Shown here in pieces: positions 1 through 6,221 of a stretch of 11,449 nucleotides of DNA. Below the pieces are notes generated by a model that did not search any database, was not told the DNA's origin, and was given only the letters and a program-made list of their open reading frames with translations. The stretch comes from DATEPR01 sp036503065. GTDB taxonomy: Bacteria > Actinomycetota > Actinomycetes > Mycobacteriales > Pseudonocardiaceae. The first letter of the stretch is position 1. Each line of letters opens with the position of its first letter. The stretch is taken from assembly GCA_036503065.1 (NCBI GenBank), contig DASXXM010000247.1:1-11449 (forward strand), read 5' to 3'. Position numbers and translations under genes: made by a program.

Positions 1-965
1 AGGGGCTGCTGGTCGTGGGCTCGGTGCCCGGTCTGACCGGGCGTGCTCCCGCCGCGTGGACGACCACGGACGGTCAGTCATGGCATCCGGTACCCCTCAT
101 ACCGCATACCGTATACGCTGCCCAGGCCGAGCTCGTCGCCGTCGGTTCGGCGGCCGGCAGGCTCACCGTCCTCGGGCAGGCTTTCGGTGGCGCACACAGC
201 AATCCACGGTTGACAGTGTGGACCGGCGACAGCGCGGGCCTGGTCGAGCACGAGCAGCCCTTCGAGATGTTCGGCGGCCCGCACGCGATCGCCACCAACG
301 ACGCGGCCGCCCTACCCGGCACGGCGCTGCTGGTCGGCCAGTGGGACGGCCCGACCGGCCGGTACGGCGCCGCGGTCTGGACCTCGCCCGACGGCGTGAC
401 CTGGCACCGGGACGCCGACGACCCGGCACTGGCATCGGCCCTCGGCGAACAGACCAGCGCGCTGGGCGCCGCCGCGGGCCCGACCGGTTTCCTTGCCGTC
501 GGCGACACCCTGCACGGCGCCCAGCTCACCCCAGTGGTCTGGACCTCGCCCGATGGCGGCGCCTGGCACCGGAGCACCATCCCGACCACCCCCGACGGCG
601 CGACCGCGAACCGCGCCGCGTGTGACAACGCCGGTTGCGCGGTGGCCGGCATCGCCCTCGGCAGCCCGTGGCACGCAATGTGCTGGCCGGTCACCGGCAG
701 TACCGTCGGCGCCGGCACCACCGGGCCCGCCGGCACGACCATGCAGGTGTCCCAGGTGCTGGTGCACGGCGCCCAAGCACTCATCGCGCTGCGCGTCAAT
801 GACAAGGCCCGCCTCGAATCAACGGCCCGCGACTGCGCCGGATGGCGGGACGTCCCACTCCCGATCACCGCCGACGAGGTCCGGATCGGCGAACTGCCGG
901 GCGGCCTGCTGCTCGCCACCACCGATGCGACTCTCAGCCAGCTCTGGTTGCGCACCAGCCGTTGA
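1..965 (+). CDS. Asp-box (BNR-like) repeat protein, 5'-truncated
   Basis: The frame is open from base 3 and ends at the TGA at 963-965, so the true start lies upstream of the window. About 320 residues are visible. Three copies of an Asp-box-like motif (S/T-x-D-G-x-x-W) can be read: TTDGQSW near residue 25, SPDGVTW near 127 and SPDGGAW near 180. Two of these sit in a repeated phrase of the form VWTSPDG..WHR. Such repeats lie on the beta hairpins of sialidase-like propellers. Many actinobacterial proteins of this kind are secreted or lipoprotein-anchored and have no proven enzyme activity. Four cysteines in the C-terminal third (in ACDNAGC, MCWPV and RDCAGW) would fit an extracellular protein, but the signal-peptide end is missing. 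No sialidase catalytic residues can be identified. The start of the operon downstream is 45 bases away, so co-transcription is possible. Confidence 0.75.
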   Translation, partial: GLLVVGSVPGLTGRAPAAWTTTDGQSWHPVPLIPHTVYAAQAELVAVGSAAGRLTVLGQAFGGAHSNPRLTVWTGDSAGLVEHEQPFEMFGGPHAIATNDAAALPGTALLVGQWDGPTGRYGAAVWTSPDGVTWHRDADDPALASALGEQTSALGAAAGPTGFLAVGDTLHGAQLTPVVWTSPDGGAWHRSTIPTTPDGATANRAACDNAGCAVAGIALGSPWHAMCWPVTGSTVGAGTTGPAGTTMQVSQVLVHGAQALIALRVNDKARLESTARDCAGWRDVPLPITADEVRIGELPGGLLLATTDATLSQLWLRTSR

Positions 966-988
966 CCTGGGGTTACCCGAGCGCAACC
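946..988 (+). terminator. Inverted repeat spanning the end of the Asp-box gene, possible weak terminator
   Basis: GGTTGCGC (946-953) is matched exactly by GCGCAACC (981-988). Inside it a second small stem, CCAG (955-958) with CTGG (967-970), can form. The structure straddles the stop codon at 963-965 and has no T-tract after it. It could be a tract-less terminator between the first gene and the polyketide operon, or it may be chance in GC-rich DNA. Confidence 0.25.
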
Positions 989-1010
989 GGGAATGTGCCA
1001 CTGTGGAGCC

Positions 1011-1715
1011 GTGACCATCGTCCGCAACGACCCGGCGCAGTACGACGCGCTCGCGCAGCAGTGGTGGCGGCCGCGTGGAATGTTCGCGATGTTGCACTGG
1101 CTCGCCGCCGCGCGGGCCGCGCTGGTTCCGCAGGCCACGCGCCCCGGTGCGGTGCTGGTCGACCTCGGCTGCGGCGGCGGCCTGATGGCGCCGCACGTCG
1201 CGCGGCTGGGCTACCGGCACATCGGCGTCGACCTGTCCGCCACGGCACTCCCCCAGGCGCTGGCGCACGGCGTGGCCGCGGTCCGGGGTGACGTGCGGGC
1301 CGCGCCACTGGCCGACGGTTGCGCCGACGTGGTCACCGCGGGCGAGATCCTGGAACACGTGACCGACCTGCCCGCGGCGATCGCCCAGGCATGCCGGCTG
1401 CTGCGACCGGGCGGGCTGCTCGTCGTGGACACCCTCGCCGACACGCCGCTGAGCCGGTTCGTCGCCGTCACGCTGGCCGAACGGCTGCCGGGCGGGCCGC
1501 CGCCGGGAATCCATGACCCCGCGTTGTTCGTAAACAGGAAAGAGCTCGTCGCCGAGTGCGCACGGCATGGTGTGCGCCTGGCGCTGCGGGGTATCCGGCC
1601 ATCGATGACCGGCACGGCCCGCTGGCTCGCCGGCCGTGCCGAACTGGTCCGGATGGTTCCGGTCGCGACGACGTCGGTGCTGTTCCAGGGCATCGGCCGG
1701 AAGGAGAAAGCATGA
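1011..1715 (+). CDS. UbiG-like SAM-dependent methyltransferase
   Basis: The product is a class I (Rossmann-fold) methyltransferase of 234 residues. Motif I is VLVDLGCGGG (residues 48-57), followed by the acidic strand end GVDLS (72-76). The post-II segment GEILEHV (111-117) and LLRPGG (130-135) are the usual landmarks of the UbiG/Methyltransf_11 group, which O-methylates phenols such as ubiquinone precursors. I chose the GTG at 1011 because the protein then begins VTIVRNDPAQYD, which reads like the family N-terminus. An ATG at 993 would add six residues. Neither start has a well-spaced ribosome site: GGAG at 1005-1008 is only two bases from the GTG. The stop overlaps the next start in ATGA, so translation is coupled to the flavoprotein gene. 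By context it probably O-methylates the product of the polyketide synthase two genes downstream. The substrate is inferred. Confidence 0.88.
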   Translation: MTIVRNDPAQYDALAQQWWRPRGMFAMLHWLAAARAALVPQATRPGAVLVDLGCGGGLMAPHVARLGYRHIGVDLSATALPQALAHGVAAVRGDVRAAPLADGCADVVTAGEILEHVTDLPAAIAQACRLLRPGGLLVVDTLADTPLSRFVAVTLAERLPGGPPPGIHDPALFVNRKELVAECARHGVRLALRGIRPSMTGTARWLAGRAELVRMVPVATTSVLFQGIGRKEKA

Positions 1716-2908
1716 CGGACACCCTCGCGGATCCGGCGGCGGCGCTCGCCGCGGCGCGGGCGCTGGCCCCCGAGTTCGCCGCACGCGCGGCAAAGCACGA
1801 CGAGCAGGGGGAGTTCCCGGCCGCCGACTTCGCCGACCTCAGAGCAGCGGGCCTGCTCGGCCTGATGGTCCCGGCCCGACTGGGCGGACCGGGCGCCACC
1901 TTCGCCGACTACACCGAAGTGGCACGCGAGCTCGCGGCAGGCGCCGGTGCCACCGCGTTGGTGTTCAACATGCACGCCTCCGTCACCGGTGCCCTCGCGC
2001 ACACGCCGGACGAGCTGATCCGCGCGTTCGGCGTGCCGGACTCGTTCTTCGCCGCCCGGGACAAGGTCCTGACCGACGCGCTGGCGGGCCGGCTCTACGG
2101 CGTGGCGATGAGCGAACGCGGCGCCGGCTCACGGCTGTCCGCGATCACCACCGGCTACACGAGGACCGACGACGGGTTCCACATCAGCGGCAGCAAGGCG
2201 TTCGTCTCCGGTGCGGGCCACGTCGACGGCTACCTGGTCGCCGCACGCGCCGCCGCGACCGCCCCCGACGCGGCCCCGGTCGTGTCCCACTTCCTGATCC
2301 CGGCAGGCGACGGCGTCAAGGTGGAGCCCACCTGGGACTCGCTCGGCATGCGGGCCACCGGCAGCCACGACGTCCACTTCGACGTGACGGTCGGGCCGGA
2401 CGCGCTGCTCGGCGGTGTCGAAGGACTGGCCCTGCTGCTGGCACAGGTGATGCCACAGTGGCTGGTCGCCTCGTATGCCGCGGTGTACGTCGGCGTCGCA
2501 CAGGCCGCCATCGACGCGGCAGCGGCGCACCTGCGCGAACGCGGCCTGCACACGCTGCCCGCCGTCCGGGCCCGCATCGGCCGCGCGGACGCCACGGTCG
2601 CCGCGGCACGGCTCGCGGTCGCCGAGGCCGCGCGCCGGGTGGATCGGGCGCCGGGCGAGCCGGCCACGAACCGTTGGGTGTGGCGGGCGAAACTGCTGGC
2701 CGGGGACGCGGCGGCGGACGTGGCGTCGTCCATGCTGGAGGCGGCCGGCACGTCGGCCAGCCGGCGCGGCCACCCGTTGGAACGCCTCTACCGGGACGCG
2801 CGCTGCGGCGCGCTGCAGCCTGCCACGTCCGACGTGTGCGCCGACTGGCTCGGCGCGGCGGCGGCGGGCGGCGACCCGGACGCGGATGCCGCGGTGCCCC
2901 GTTGGTGA
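1712..2908 (+). CDS. Acyl-CoA dehydrogenase-fold flavoprotein without the usual catalytic Glu; possible hydroxylase
   Basis: The product has 398 residues, the normal family length. The ATG at 1712 has AAGGAG at 1701-1706, five bases away. Family landmarks run in order: the N-terminal helical domain with GLLGLMVPARLGG (47-59), the flavin/substrate loop MSERGAGSRLSA (133-144), the beta-domain GFHISGSKAFVSGAG (155-169), SLGMRATGSHDVHFD (210-224), and the C-terminal LERLYRDAR (356-364). In true dehydrogenases the base is a Glu in the YEGT segment just after YRDAR. Here that segment reads CGALQPATSD (365-374), with no Glu. The alternative position on the helix after the beta domain (about 241-268) also has none. 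Loss of this Glu is typical of ACAD-fold monooxygenases such as the DszC and HsaA types. I therefore favour a flavin-dependent hydroxylase acting on a polyketide-derived phenol. A non-canonical dehydrogenase that supplies starter acyl units remains possible. Confidence 0.85.
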   Translation: MTDTLADPAAALAAARALAPEFAARAAKHDEQGEFPAADFADLRAAGLLGLMVPARLGGPGATFADYTEVARELAAGAGATALVFNMHASVTGALAHTPDELIRAFGVPDSFFAARDKVLTDALAGRLYGVAMSERGAGSRLSAITTGYTRTDDGFHISGSKAFVSGAGHVDGYLVAARAAATAPDAAPVVSHFLIPAGDGVKVEPTWDSLGMRATGSHDVHFDVTVGPDALLGGVEGLALLLAQVMPQWLVASYAAVYVGVAQAAIDAAAAHLRERGLHTLPAVRARIGRADATVAAARLAVAEAARRVDRAPGEPATNRWVWRAKLLAGDAAADVASSMLEAAGTSASRRGHPLERLYRDARCGALQPATSDVCADWLGAAAAGGDPDADAAVPRW

Positions 2909-3948
2909 CCGCCGTGATCACCGGCGGCGGCTGTGCCTTCCCCGGTCAGGTGGACCAGGACGCACTCTGGTCGGGTTTCTTCGAGCCACGCATGAACGGC
3001 AACTCCCGCGTCGCGGGCCGGATCTTCCGATCCGCCGGGGTCAGTCACCGACACGCGGTGGCCGACCCGTTGGTGGAGGACGTGTCGGGATGGTCGACGG
3101 GCCAACGGATGCGCCGCTACGCCGCCGAGGCGATGCCGCTGGGCAAGGAGGCGGTCAGCGCCGCGTTGGCGGACGCCGGCATGGGCGCGGACGAGATCGG
3201 CCTGTTCGCGGTGGTGTCCTGCACGGGTTACATGACGCCCGGCCTGGACATTCGGCTGGCCGCGGACCTGGGTATGCCGGCCGACGTGCTGCGCCTGATG
3301 ATCGGGCACATGGGTTGCTACGCCGCCATTCCCGGGCTCGGCACGGTGTCGGACTTCGTGGTGGCCCGGGGCAGGCCCGCGGTCCTGCTGTGCATCGAGC
3401 TGACGTCGCTGCACGTCCAGCCGCCCACCGATGATCTCGGGCAGGTCGTCACGCACGCGCTGTTCGCCGACGCGGCGGCCGCCGTGGTGGTCCGGCCGTC
3501 CGGCGACGGTCTGTCGATTGTGGACATAGCGGCCCGCACCGACAACACCACCGCGGACCACATGCGTTGGGACATCACGGATCTGGGCTTCCGGATGGGC
3601 CTGTCGCCCGAGGTGCCGGCCGTACTGGCCGAACAGGTCGGCCCGATGATGGACGGCCTGCTGGACCGGCACGGGCTGACGGTGGCCGATGTCGGTGCGT
3701 GGGCGGTGCATCCCGGCGGGCCGCGCATTCTGGAGACCGTCGAACGCGAACTCCGGTTACCGGCCGACGCGCTGGACGCCTCCCGTGCGGTGTTGCGGGA
3801 ACGCGGCAACTGCTCGTCGGCGACGGTCCTGGTGATCCTGGACGAACTCCGCCGCACCGGGCGCCTTGCCACCGGCAGGCCCGCCGTCGTGATGGCGTTC
3901 GGCCCCGGCCTGACGCTGTACGCCGCACTGCTGCGGCCCGACGGCTAG
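2905..3948 (+). CDS. Type III polyketide synthase (chalcone/stilbene synthase family)
   Basis: The product has 347 residues and starts at the GTG in the GTGA overlap with the preceding stop. It is a single-domain thiolase-fold condensing enzyme. The nucleophile is Cys138 in GHMGCYAAIPGLG (134-146), with His269 in VGAWAVHPGGPRIL (263-276) and Asn302 in ERGNCSSATVL (299-309). The C-terminal FGPGLTLYA (332-340) is the GFGPG-type loop that separates type III polyketide synthases from ketoacyl-ACP synthase III. Other landmarks are SCTGYMTPGLDIRLA (105-119) and ALFADAAAAVVV (185-196). Such enzymes extend an acyl-CoA starter with malonyl-CoA units and cyclise the chain to pyrones, resorcinols or naphthols. 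The starter cannot be read from sequence. Position as the last gene of a translationally coupled set with a methyltransferase and a flavoprotein argues for tailoring by O-methylation and redox chemistry. The closest wrong call would be a FabH-like enzyme. Confidence 0.88.
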   Translation: MTAVITGGGCAFPGQVDQDALWSGFFEPRMNGNSRVAGRIFRSAGVSHRHAVADPLVEDVSGWSTGQRMRRYAAEAMPLGKEAVSAALADAGMGADEIGLFAVVSCTGYMTPGLDIRLAADLGMPADVLRLMIGHMGCYAAIPGLGTVSDFVVARGRPAVLLCIELTSLHVQPPTDDLGQVVTHALFADAAAAVVVRPSGDGLSIVDIAARTDNTTADHMRWDITDLGFRMGLSPEVPAVLAEQVGPMMDGLLDRHGLTVADVGAWAVHPGGPRILETVERELRLPADALDASRAVLRERGNCSSATVLVILDELRRTGRLATGRPAVVMAFGPGLTLYAALLRPDG

Positions 3949-4505
3949 GGCTCGACCAGGCGTCGGACCGCTTCGACCACGGTCGCGCGGCGGAAGGCGC
4001 GGTCGGTCATCGCGCCGGCTTCCGGCCCTGGCGACGACCACATCGCGGACAGGTTCAGCACCAGGGCCACGATCTGTTCCGCCGCGAACCGGTCCGACAC
4101 GACGCCGGCCCGTTGCGCGGCGCGGATCGCGGCCGTCTTGGCCGCTGCGGCCGCGGTCACCGCCCGCAGTGGTGGGCCACAGCCGGCCCGTTCCAGTTGG
4201 TGCCACGTGACCAGCCGCACCACCTCCGGGTAGGAGTCGTGGCGGTCGAACATGCGGCCCGCGTAGCCGGGCAGATCGTCCGGCGTGATGGGGATATCGG
4301 CAATGGCGCGTTGGATGATCGCCTCGAAGACCGCTTCGAACAGTTCGTCCTTGCTGCCGAAGTACGTGTAGACCAGGCCCGCGCTGCACCCGGCGAGCTT
4401 GGCAATGCGGTCGATCCGGGCACCCGCGATGCCGTAGGCGGCGAACTCGGCCAGGCCGGCGTCCAGGAGTCGCCGCCGCTTGGCCTCGGGATCTCGTACC
4501 GCCAT
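3945..4505 (-). CDS. TetR/AcrR family transcriptional regulator
   Basis: The product has 186 residues. The N-terminal helix-turn-helix occupies about residues 10-55, with the family signature GIAGARIDRIAKLAG followed by CSAGLVYTYFGSKDELFEAVF (25-60). The C-terminal ligand and dimer domain is poorly conserved, as is usual. I chose the ATG at 4505 because it leaves the usual short arm before the first helix. An upstream TTG at 4541 would run through the promoter and palindrome. No Shine-Dalgarno sequence precedes the ATG, which fits the leaderless promoter described separately. The gene converges on the polyketide synthase and shares the four bases CTAG with it, each strand's TAG lying inside. 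It most likely represses its own promoter, and perhaps the hydrolase gene upstream on the same strand. Whether it also controls the polyketide operon is unknown. Confidence 0.9.
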   Translation of the reverse strand: MAVRDPEAKRRRLLDAGLAEFAAYGIAGARIDRIAKLAGCSAGLVYTYFGSKDELFEAVFEAIIQRAIADIPITPDDLPGYAGRMFDRHDSYPEVVRLVTWHQLERAGCGPPLRAVTAAAAAKTAAIRAAQRAGVVSDRFAAEQIVALVLNLSAMWSSPGPEAGAMTDRAFRRATVVEAVRRLVEP

Positions 4506-4511
4506 GGGCCC

Positions 4512-4541
4512 ACTGTAAGTGGGTGAACGTTCAGTTGACAA
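4512..4541 (-). promoter_or_regulatory. Leaderless promoter of the TetR gene
   Basis: On the minus strand TTGTCA (4541-4536) is followed after 18 bases by TACAGT (4517-4512), which fits the TANNNT -10 pattern. Only six bases separate the -10 from the ATG at 4505. Transcription would therefore start at or next to the start codon, which agrees with the lack of a ribosome site. Leaderless messages are common in actinobacteria. Confidence 0.5.
4524..4533. promoter_or_regulatory. Palindromic operator in the TetR promoter spacer
   Basis: TGAACGTTCA is a perfect 10-base palindrome placed between the proposed -35 and -10 of the TetR gene. Short palindromes with TGAAC/GTTCA arms are typical TetR-family binding sites, and this position would block RNA polymerase. 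Symmetry does not continue into the flanking bases, so the site may be longer and imperfect. Autoregulation is inferred. Confidence 0.5.
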
Positions 4542-4952
4542 TCAGTCCACAGTGGATCGAGGCGCCGGGATCGACGGCCCGACACTCCGCGACAGCAGAC
4601 CGCGCACCGCCGCGCTGAGCAGTGCTCCCCCGACCAACACGCCGAGTACCACGGCATCCTTCGGCCCGGTGATGCCGAGTTGGCCGTGGGCGTGCACGAT
4701 GAAGCCGGAGTAGAACAGCCAGCCCAACCCGCCGATGCCGACCGCGCCCGGGATCGTGGCCCACCAGCTCAACGTCCCGGCGATCGCCAGCAGCAGCACG
4801 ACGCCGGCGGTGTGACCGAACGACACGGCCGTAAGCAGGGCCGCCACGACCAGATAGCCGCCGAAACCGACCGAAGTGCCCACCGCGGCCGACATCCGGC
4901 CCGGTGTCGGCAGGGCATGGCGTCGGGTCGGTGCCGAGCGAACCAGAGTCAC
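4542..4952 (-). CDS. Small membrane protein, about four transmembrane helices
   Basis: The product has 136 residues if it starts at the GTG at 4952, or 117 if it starts at the ATG at 4895, which begins MSAAVGTSVGFGG. Neither has a clear ribosome site. Four hydrophobic segments can be seen at about 25-46, 48-69, 71-88 and 98-119. Between the third and fourth is a polar loop ending GITGPKD. The overall layout is faintly like the DUF4118 (KdpD-type) membrane module, but that is only an impression and no kinase part follows. The stop lies next to the TetR promoter: the -35 begins one base beyond it, at 4541. The gene lies between the TetR regulator and the hydrolase on the same strand, 96 bases after the hydrolase stop, so it may share a transcript with it. 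Its function is not known. Confidence 0.6.
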   Translation of the reverse strand: MTLVRSAPTRRHALPTPGRMSAAVGTSVGFGGYLVVAALLTAVSFGHTAGVVLLLAIAGTLSWWATIPGAVGIGGLGWLFYSGFIVHAHGQLGITGPKDAVVLGVLVGGALLSAAVRGLLSRSVGPSIPAPRSTVD

Positions 4953-5048
4953 ACACCCAGCGAACCCGGCAAGCGCTGTCCGGGCCAGGGCACTGACGCA
5001 TCGCCAACGCCCCGGCCGGAAACTTTGACGCCGTCTTTGCGCGCGGCC

Positions 5049-5855
5049 CTATTCGGCGGGCATCAGCCGTTCGCGCAGGAAGGCCACGACCCGCTCGCGC
5101 GCGGCCAGCGCCTGGTTCCCCGGTGTCTCGCGCACTTCGGCGGTGAGCACCGAGTGCGCGCCCTTCTTGAAGCCGCCGATGTTCCCCGGCGACGAGTCCA
5201 GTTCGATCACCTCGAACGCGTCGCCAAGGCGGGCGCGCAGGGTGGCGAAACGTTCCCGGCCCGCCACGCTGTCCTCGCTGAACCGCAGCCCGAGCACGCA
5301 GAGGTTCGCGTCGGTCGTGCGCGTCACGATCGTGGCCAGTTCCGCCTCGGACAGCCCAGGGTCGCGACGGCGAGCGGCGCCCAGCGGCAGCGGCACGGAC
5401 GGCTGGCTCAGCACCGGCGCGATCACGGCGTCATCCACGGCGGCCGCCAGCGCGAACCCGCCGGTGAAGCACATGCCGATGACCCCGACCCCCGGGCCGG
5501 GCGTGCGCGCGTTCAGCTCGCGGGCCAGTGCCCGCAGGTAGTCGGCGATCGGCCGGTGCGCGTTGGTCGCGAACGCCCGGAACTCGGCCGACACGCACAG
5601 CCGAGCGATGACACCGACGGTGTAGCCGCCGGTCATCGGCCGGCCCGGCGTCCCGAACGGCGACGGGATCACCACGGTGAACCCCTGTTCGACCAGGTGC
5701 TCGGCCAGGCCCAGCACCTCGGGCGTGACGCCGGGAACCTCCGGCACGAGGATCACGCCGGGGCCGTCGCCCTTCTCGTAGCAGTCGTGGGTGCGACCGG
5801 CGCCGGTGAACGGCGCGGCACGCCAGCCGGTGAGGTCTGCGGTCGGTGCGGTCAC
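5049..5855 (-). CDS. Dienelactone hydrolase family protein
   Basis: The product is an alpha/beta hydrolase of 268 residues with the dienelactone-hydrolase triad. Cys129 is the nucleophile, in the elbow GMCFTGG (127-133). Asp195 lies in RFSED, and His234 in FKKGAHSVL (229-237). Glu39 in VPEVPG matches the glutamate that holds the cysteine in the classic enzyme. I chose the GTG at 5855 because GGGAG lies five bases upstream; the ATG at 5879 has no ribosome site. Classic members open the lactone ring of dienelactone in chloroaromatic breakdown. Most actinobacterial relatives of this length have unknown ester or lactone substrates. The protein has no signal peptide and is probably cytoplasmic. 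It lies upstream of the membrane protein and TetR genes, and a TGAAC/TTCA element covers its 5' region, so regulation by that TetR is plausible. A link to the polyketide operon is unproven. Confidence 0.88.
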   Translation of the reverse strand: MTAPTADLTGWRAAPFTGAGRTHDCYEKGDGPGVILVPEVPGVTPEVLGLAEHLVEQGFTVVIPSPFGTPGRPMTGGYTVGVIARLCVSAEFRAFATNAHRPIADYLRALARELNARTPGPGVGVIGMCFTGGFALAAAVDDAVIAPVLSQPSVPLPLGAARRRDPGLSEAELATIVTRTTDANLCVLGLRFSEDSVAGRERFATLRARLGDAFEVIELDSSPGNIGGFKKGAHSVLTAEVRETPGNQALAARERVVAFLRERLMPAE

Positions 5856-5860
5856 GTGCG

Positions 5861-5865
5861 CTCCC
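5861..5865 (-). promoter_or_regulatory. Ribosome binding site deciding the hydrolase start
   Basis: GGGAG on the minus strand lies five bases before the GTG at 5855. The in-frame ATG at 5879 has no purine-rich stretch before it, so the shorter protein is preferred. Confidence 0.6.
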
Positions 5866-5868
5866 AAA

Positions 5869-5882
5869 TGAACAGTCATTCA
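5869..5882. promoter_or_regulatory. TetR-type operator-like inverted repeat before the hydrolase gene
   Basis: TGAACAGTCATTCA has TGAA/TTCA arms. An overlapping inverted repeat, AATGA (5867-5871) with TCATT (5876-5880), also exists. The TGAAC half matches the half-site of the palindrome in the TetR promoter. It lies 14-27 bases upstream of the GTG start, where a repressor would act. Confidence 0.35.
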
Positions 5883-5945
5883 AAGACTCGGGCCAGCCAA
5901 CCACGGAACCCAAGGGGCGTCAACGTGGCTCCCTCAGGTGTACGG

Positions 5946-5969
5946 ACGGGTGCCCCAATGGGCGCCCGT
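5946..5969. promoter_or_regulatory. Hairpin or palindrome in the divergent intergenic region
   Basis: ACGGGTGCCC (5946-5955), loop CAAT, then GGGCGCCCGT (5960-5969) form a 10-bp stem with one T-G mismatch, which would be a wobble pair in RNA. It lies between the leftward hydrolase gene and the rightward small-protein pair. It could be an operator or a 5' leader hairpin of the small genes. No T-tract follows on the + strand. Confidence 0.35.
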
Positions 5970-6034
5970 TCGGCCATGTCGCAGCGGCCGTCCCGGTGTC
6001 ATCTTGGCGTCGTAGCACAAGGTAAGGGGTCACC

Positions 6035-6220
6035 ATGCCAGACATTCCCGCGGACGCACCGAGATCCGAGGACGGCCACTACTGGTGGGACGGCGCCCAG
6101 TGGCAGCTCGTCGACCAGGCGCAGCACAGCGGCCAGCAGGCCGCCCAACAACAGCCGCTGACCGATGACCTGTTCGCGAACATGCTGCAGGCCGCCGAGA
6201 CCGACGTGGTGGAGGCGTGA
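6035..6220 (+). CDS. Small protein with a WWDG..W motif, unknown function
   Basis: The product has 61 residues. The ATG at 6035 has AAGGGG at 6024-6029, five bases away. The N-terminal half carries SEDGHYWWDGAQWQLV (11-26). This resembles the short tryptophan motif of DUF2510-type modules, in which a YWDG.QW core is found near the N-terminus of many actinobacterial proteins. The second half is glutamine- and alanine-rich (QQAAQQQ, 34-40), followed by an acidic, probably helical tail (42-61). No membrane segment, signal peptide or lipobox is visible. The stop is one base before the next ATG, and GGAGG for the next gene lies in this gene's last codons, so the two are co-translated. That close coupling suggests partners, for example a small adaptor with its larger protein. 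The function is unknown. Confidence 0.75.
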   Translation: MPDIPADAPRSEDGHYWWDGAQWQLVDQAQHSGQQAAQQQPLTDDLFANMLQAAETDVVEA

Positions 6221-6221
6221 C

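Noticed and set aside
1636..2904. In-frame upstream extension of the polyketide synthase frame
   Set aside because: The upstream part lies out of frame inside the acyl-CoA-dehydrogenase-fold gene and translates to arginine-rich nonsense. The synthase begins at the GTG at 2905.
2905..3948. Ketoacyl-ACP synthase III (FabH) as the identity of the condensing enzyme
   Set aside because: The C-terminal FGPGLT loop and the VGAWAVHPGGP and GNCSSAT segments fit type III polyketide synthases better than FabH.
4505..4541. TTG start at 4541 for the TetR regulator
   Set aside because: It would add 12 residues before a normal TetR N-terminus, has no ribosome site, and would place the promoter and palindrome inside the coding sequence.
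4680..6161. Long + strand open frame of nearly 500 codons across the membrane protein and hydrolase genes
   Set aside because: It is antisense to two genes with recognisable motifs or membrane segments. Its translation is rich in R, H, P, G and Q with no family motif, as expected for the opposite strand of GC-rich coding DNA.
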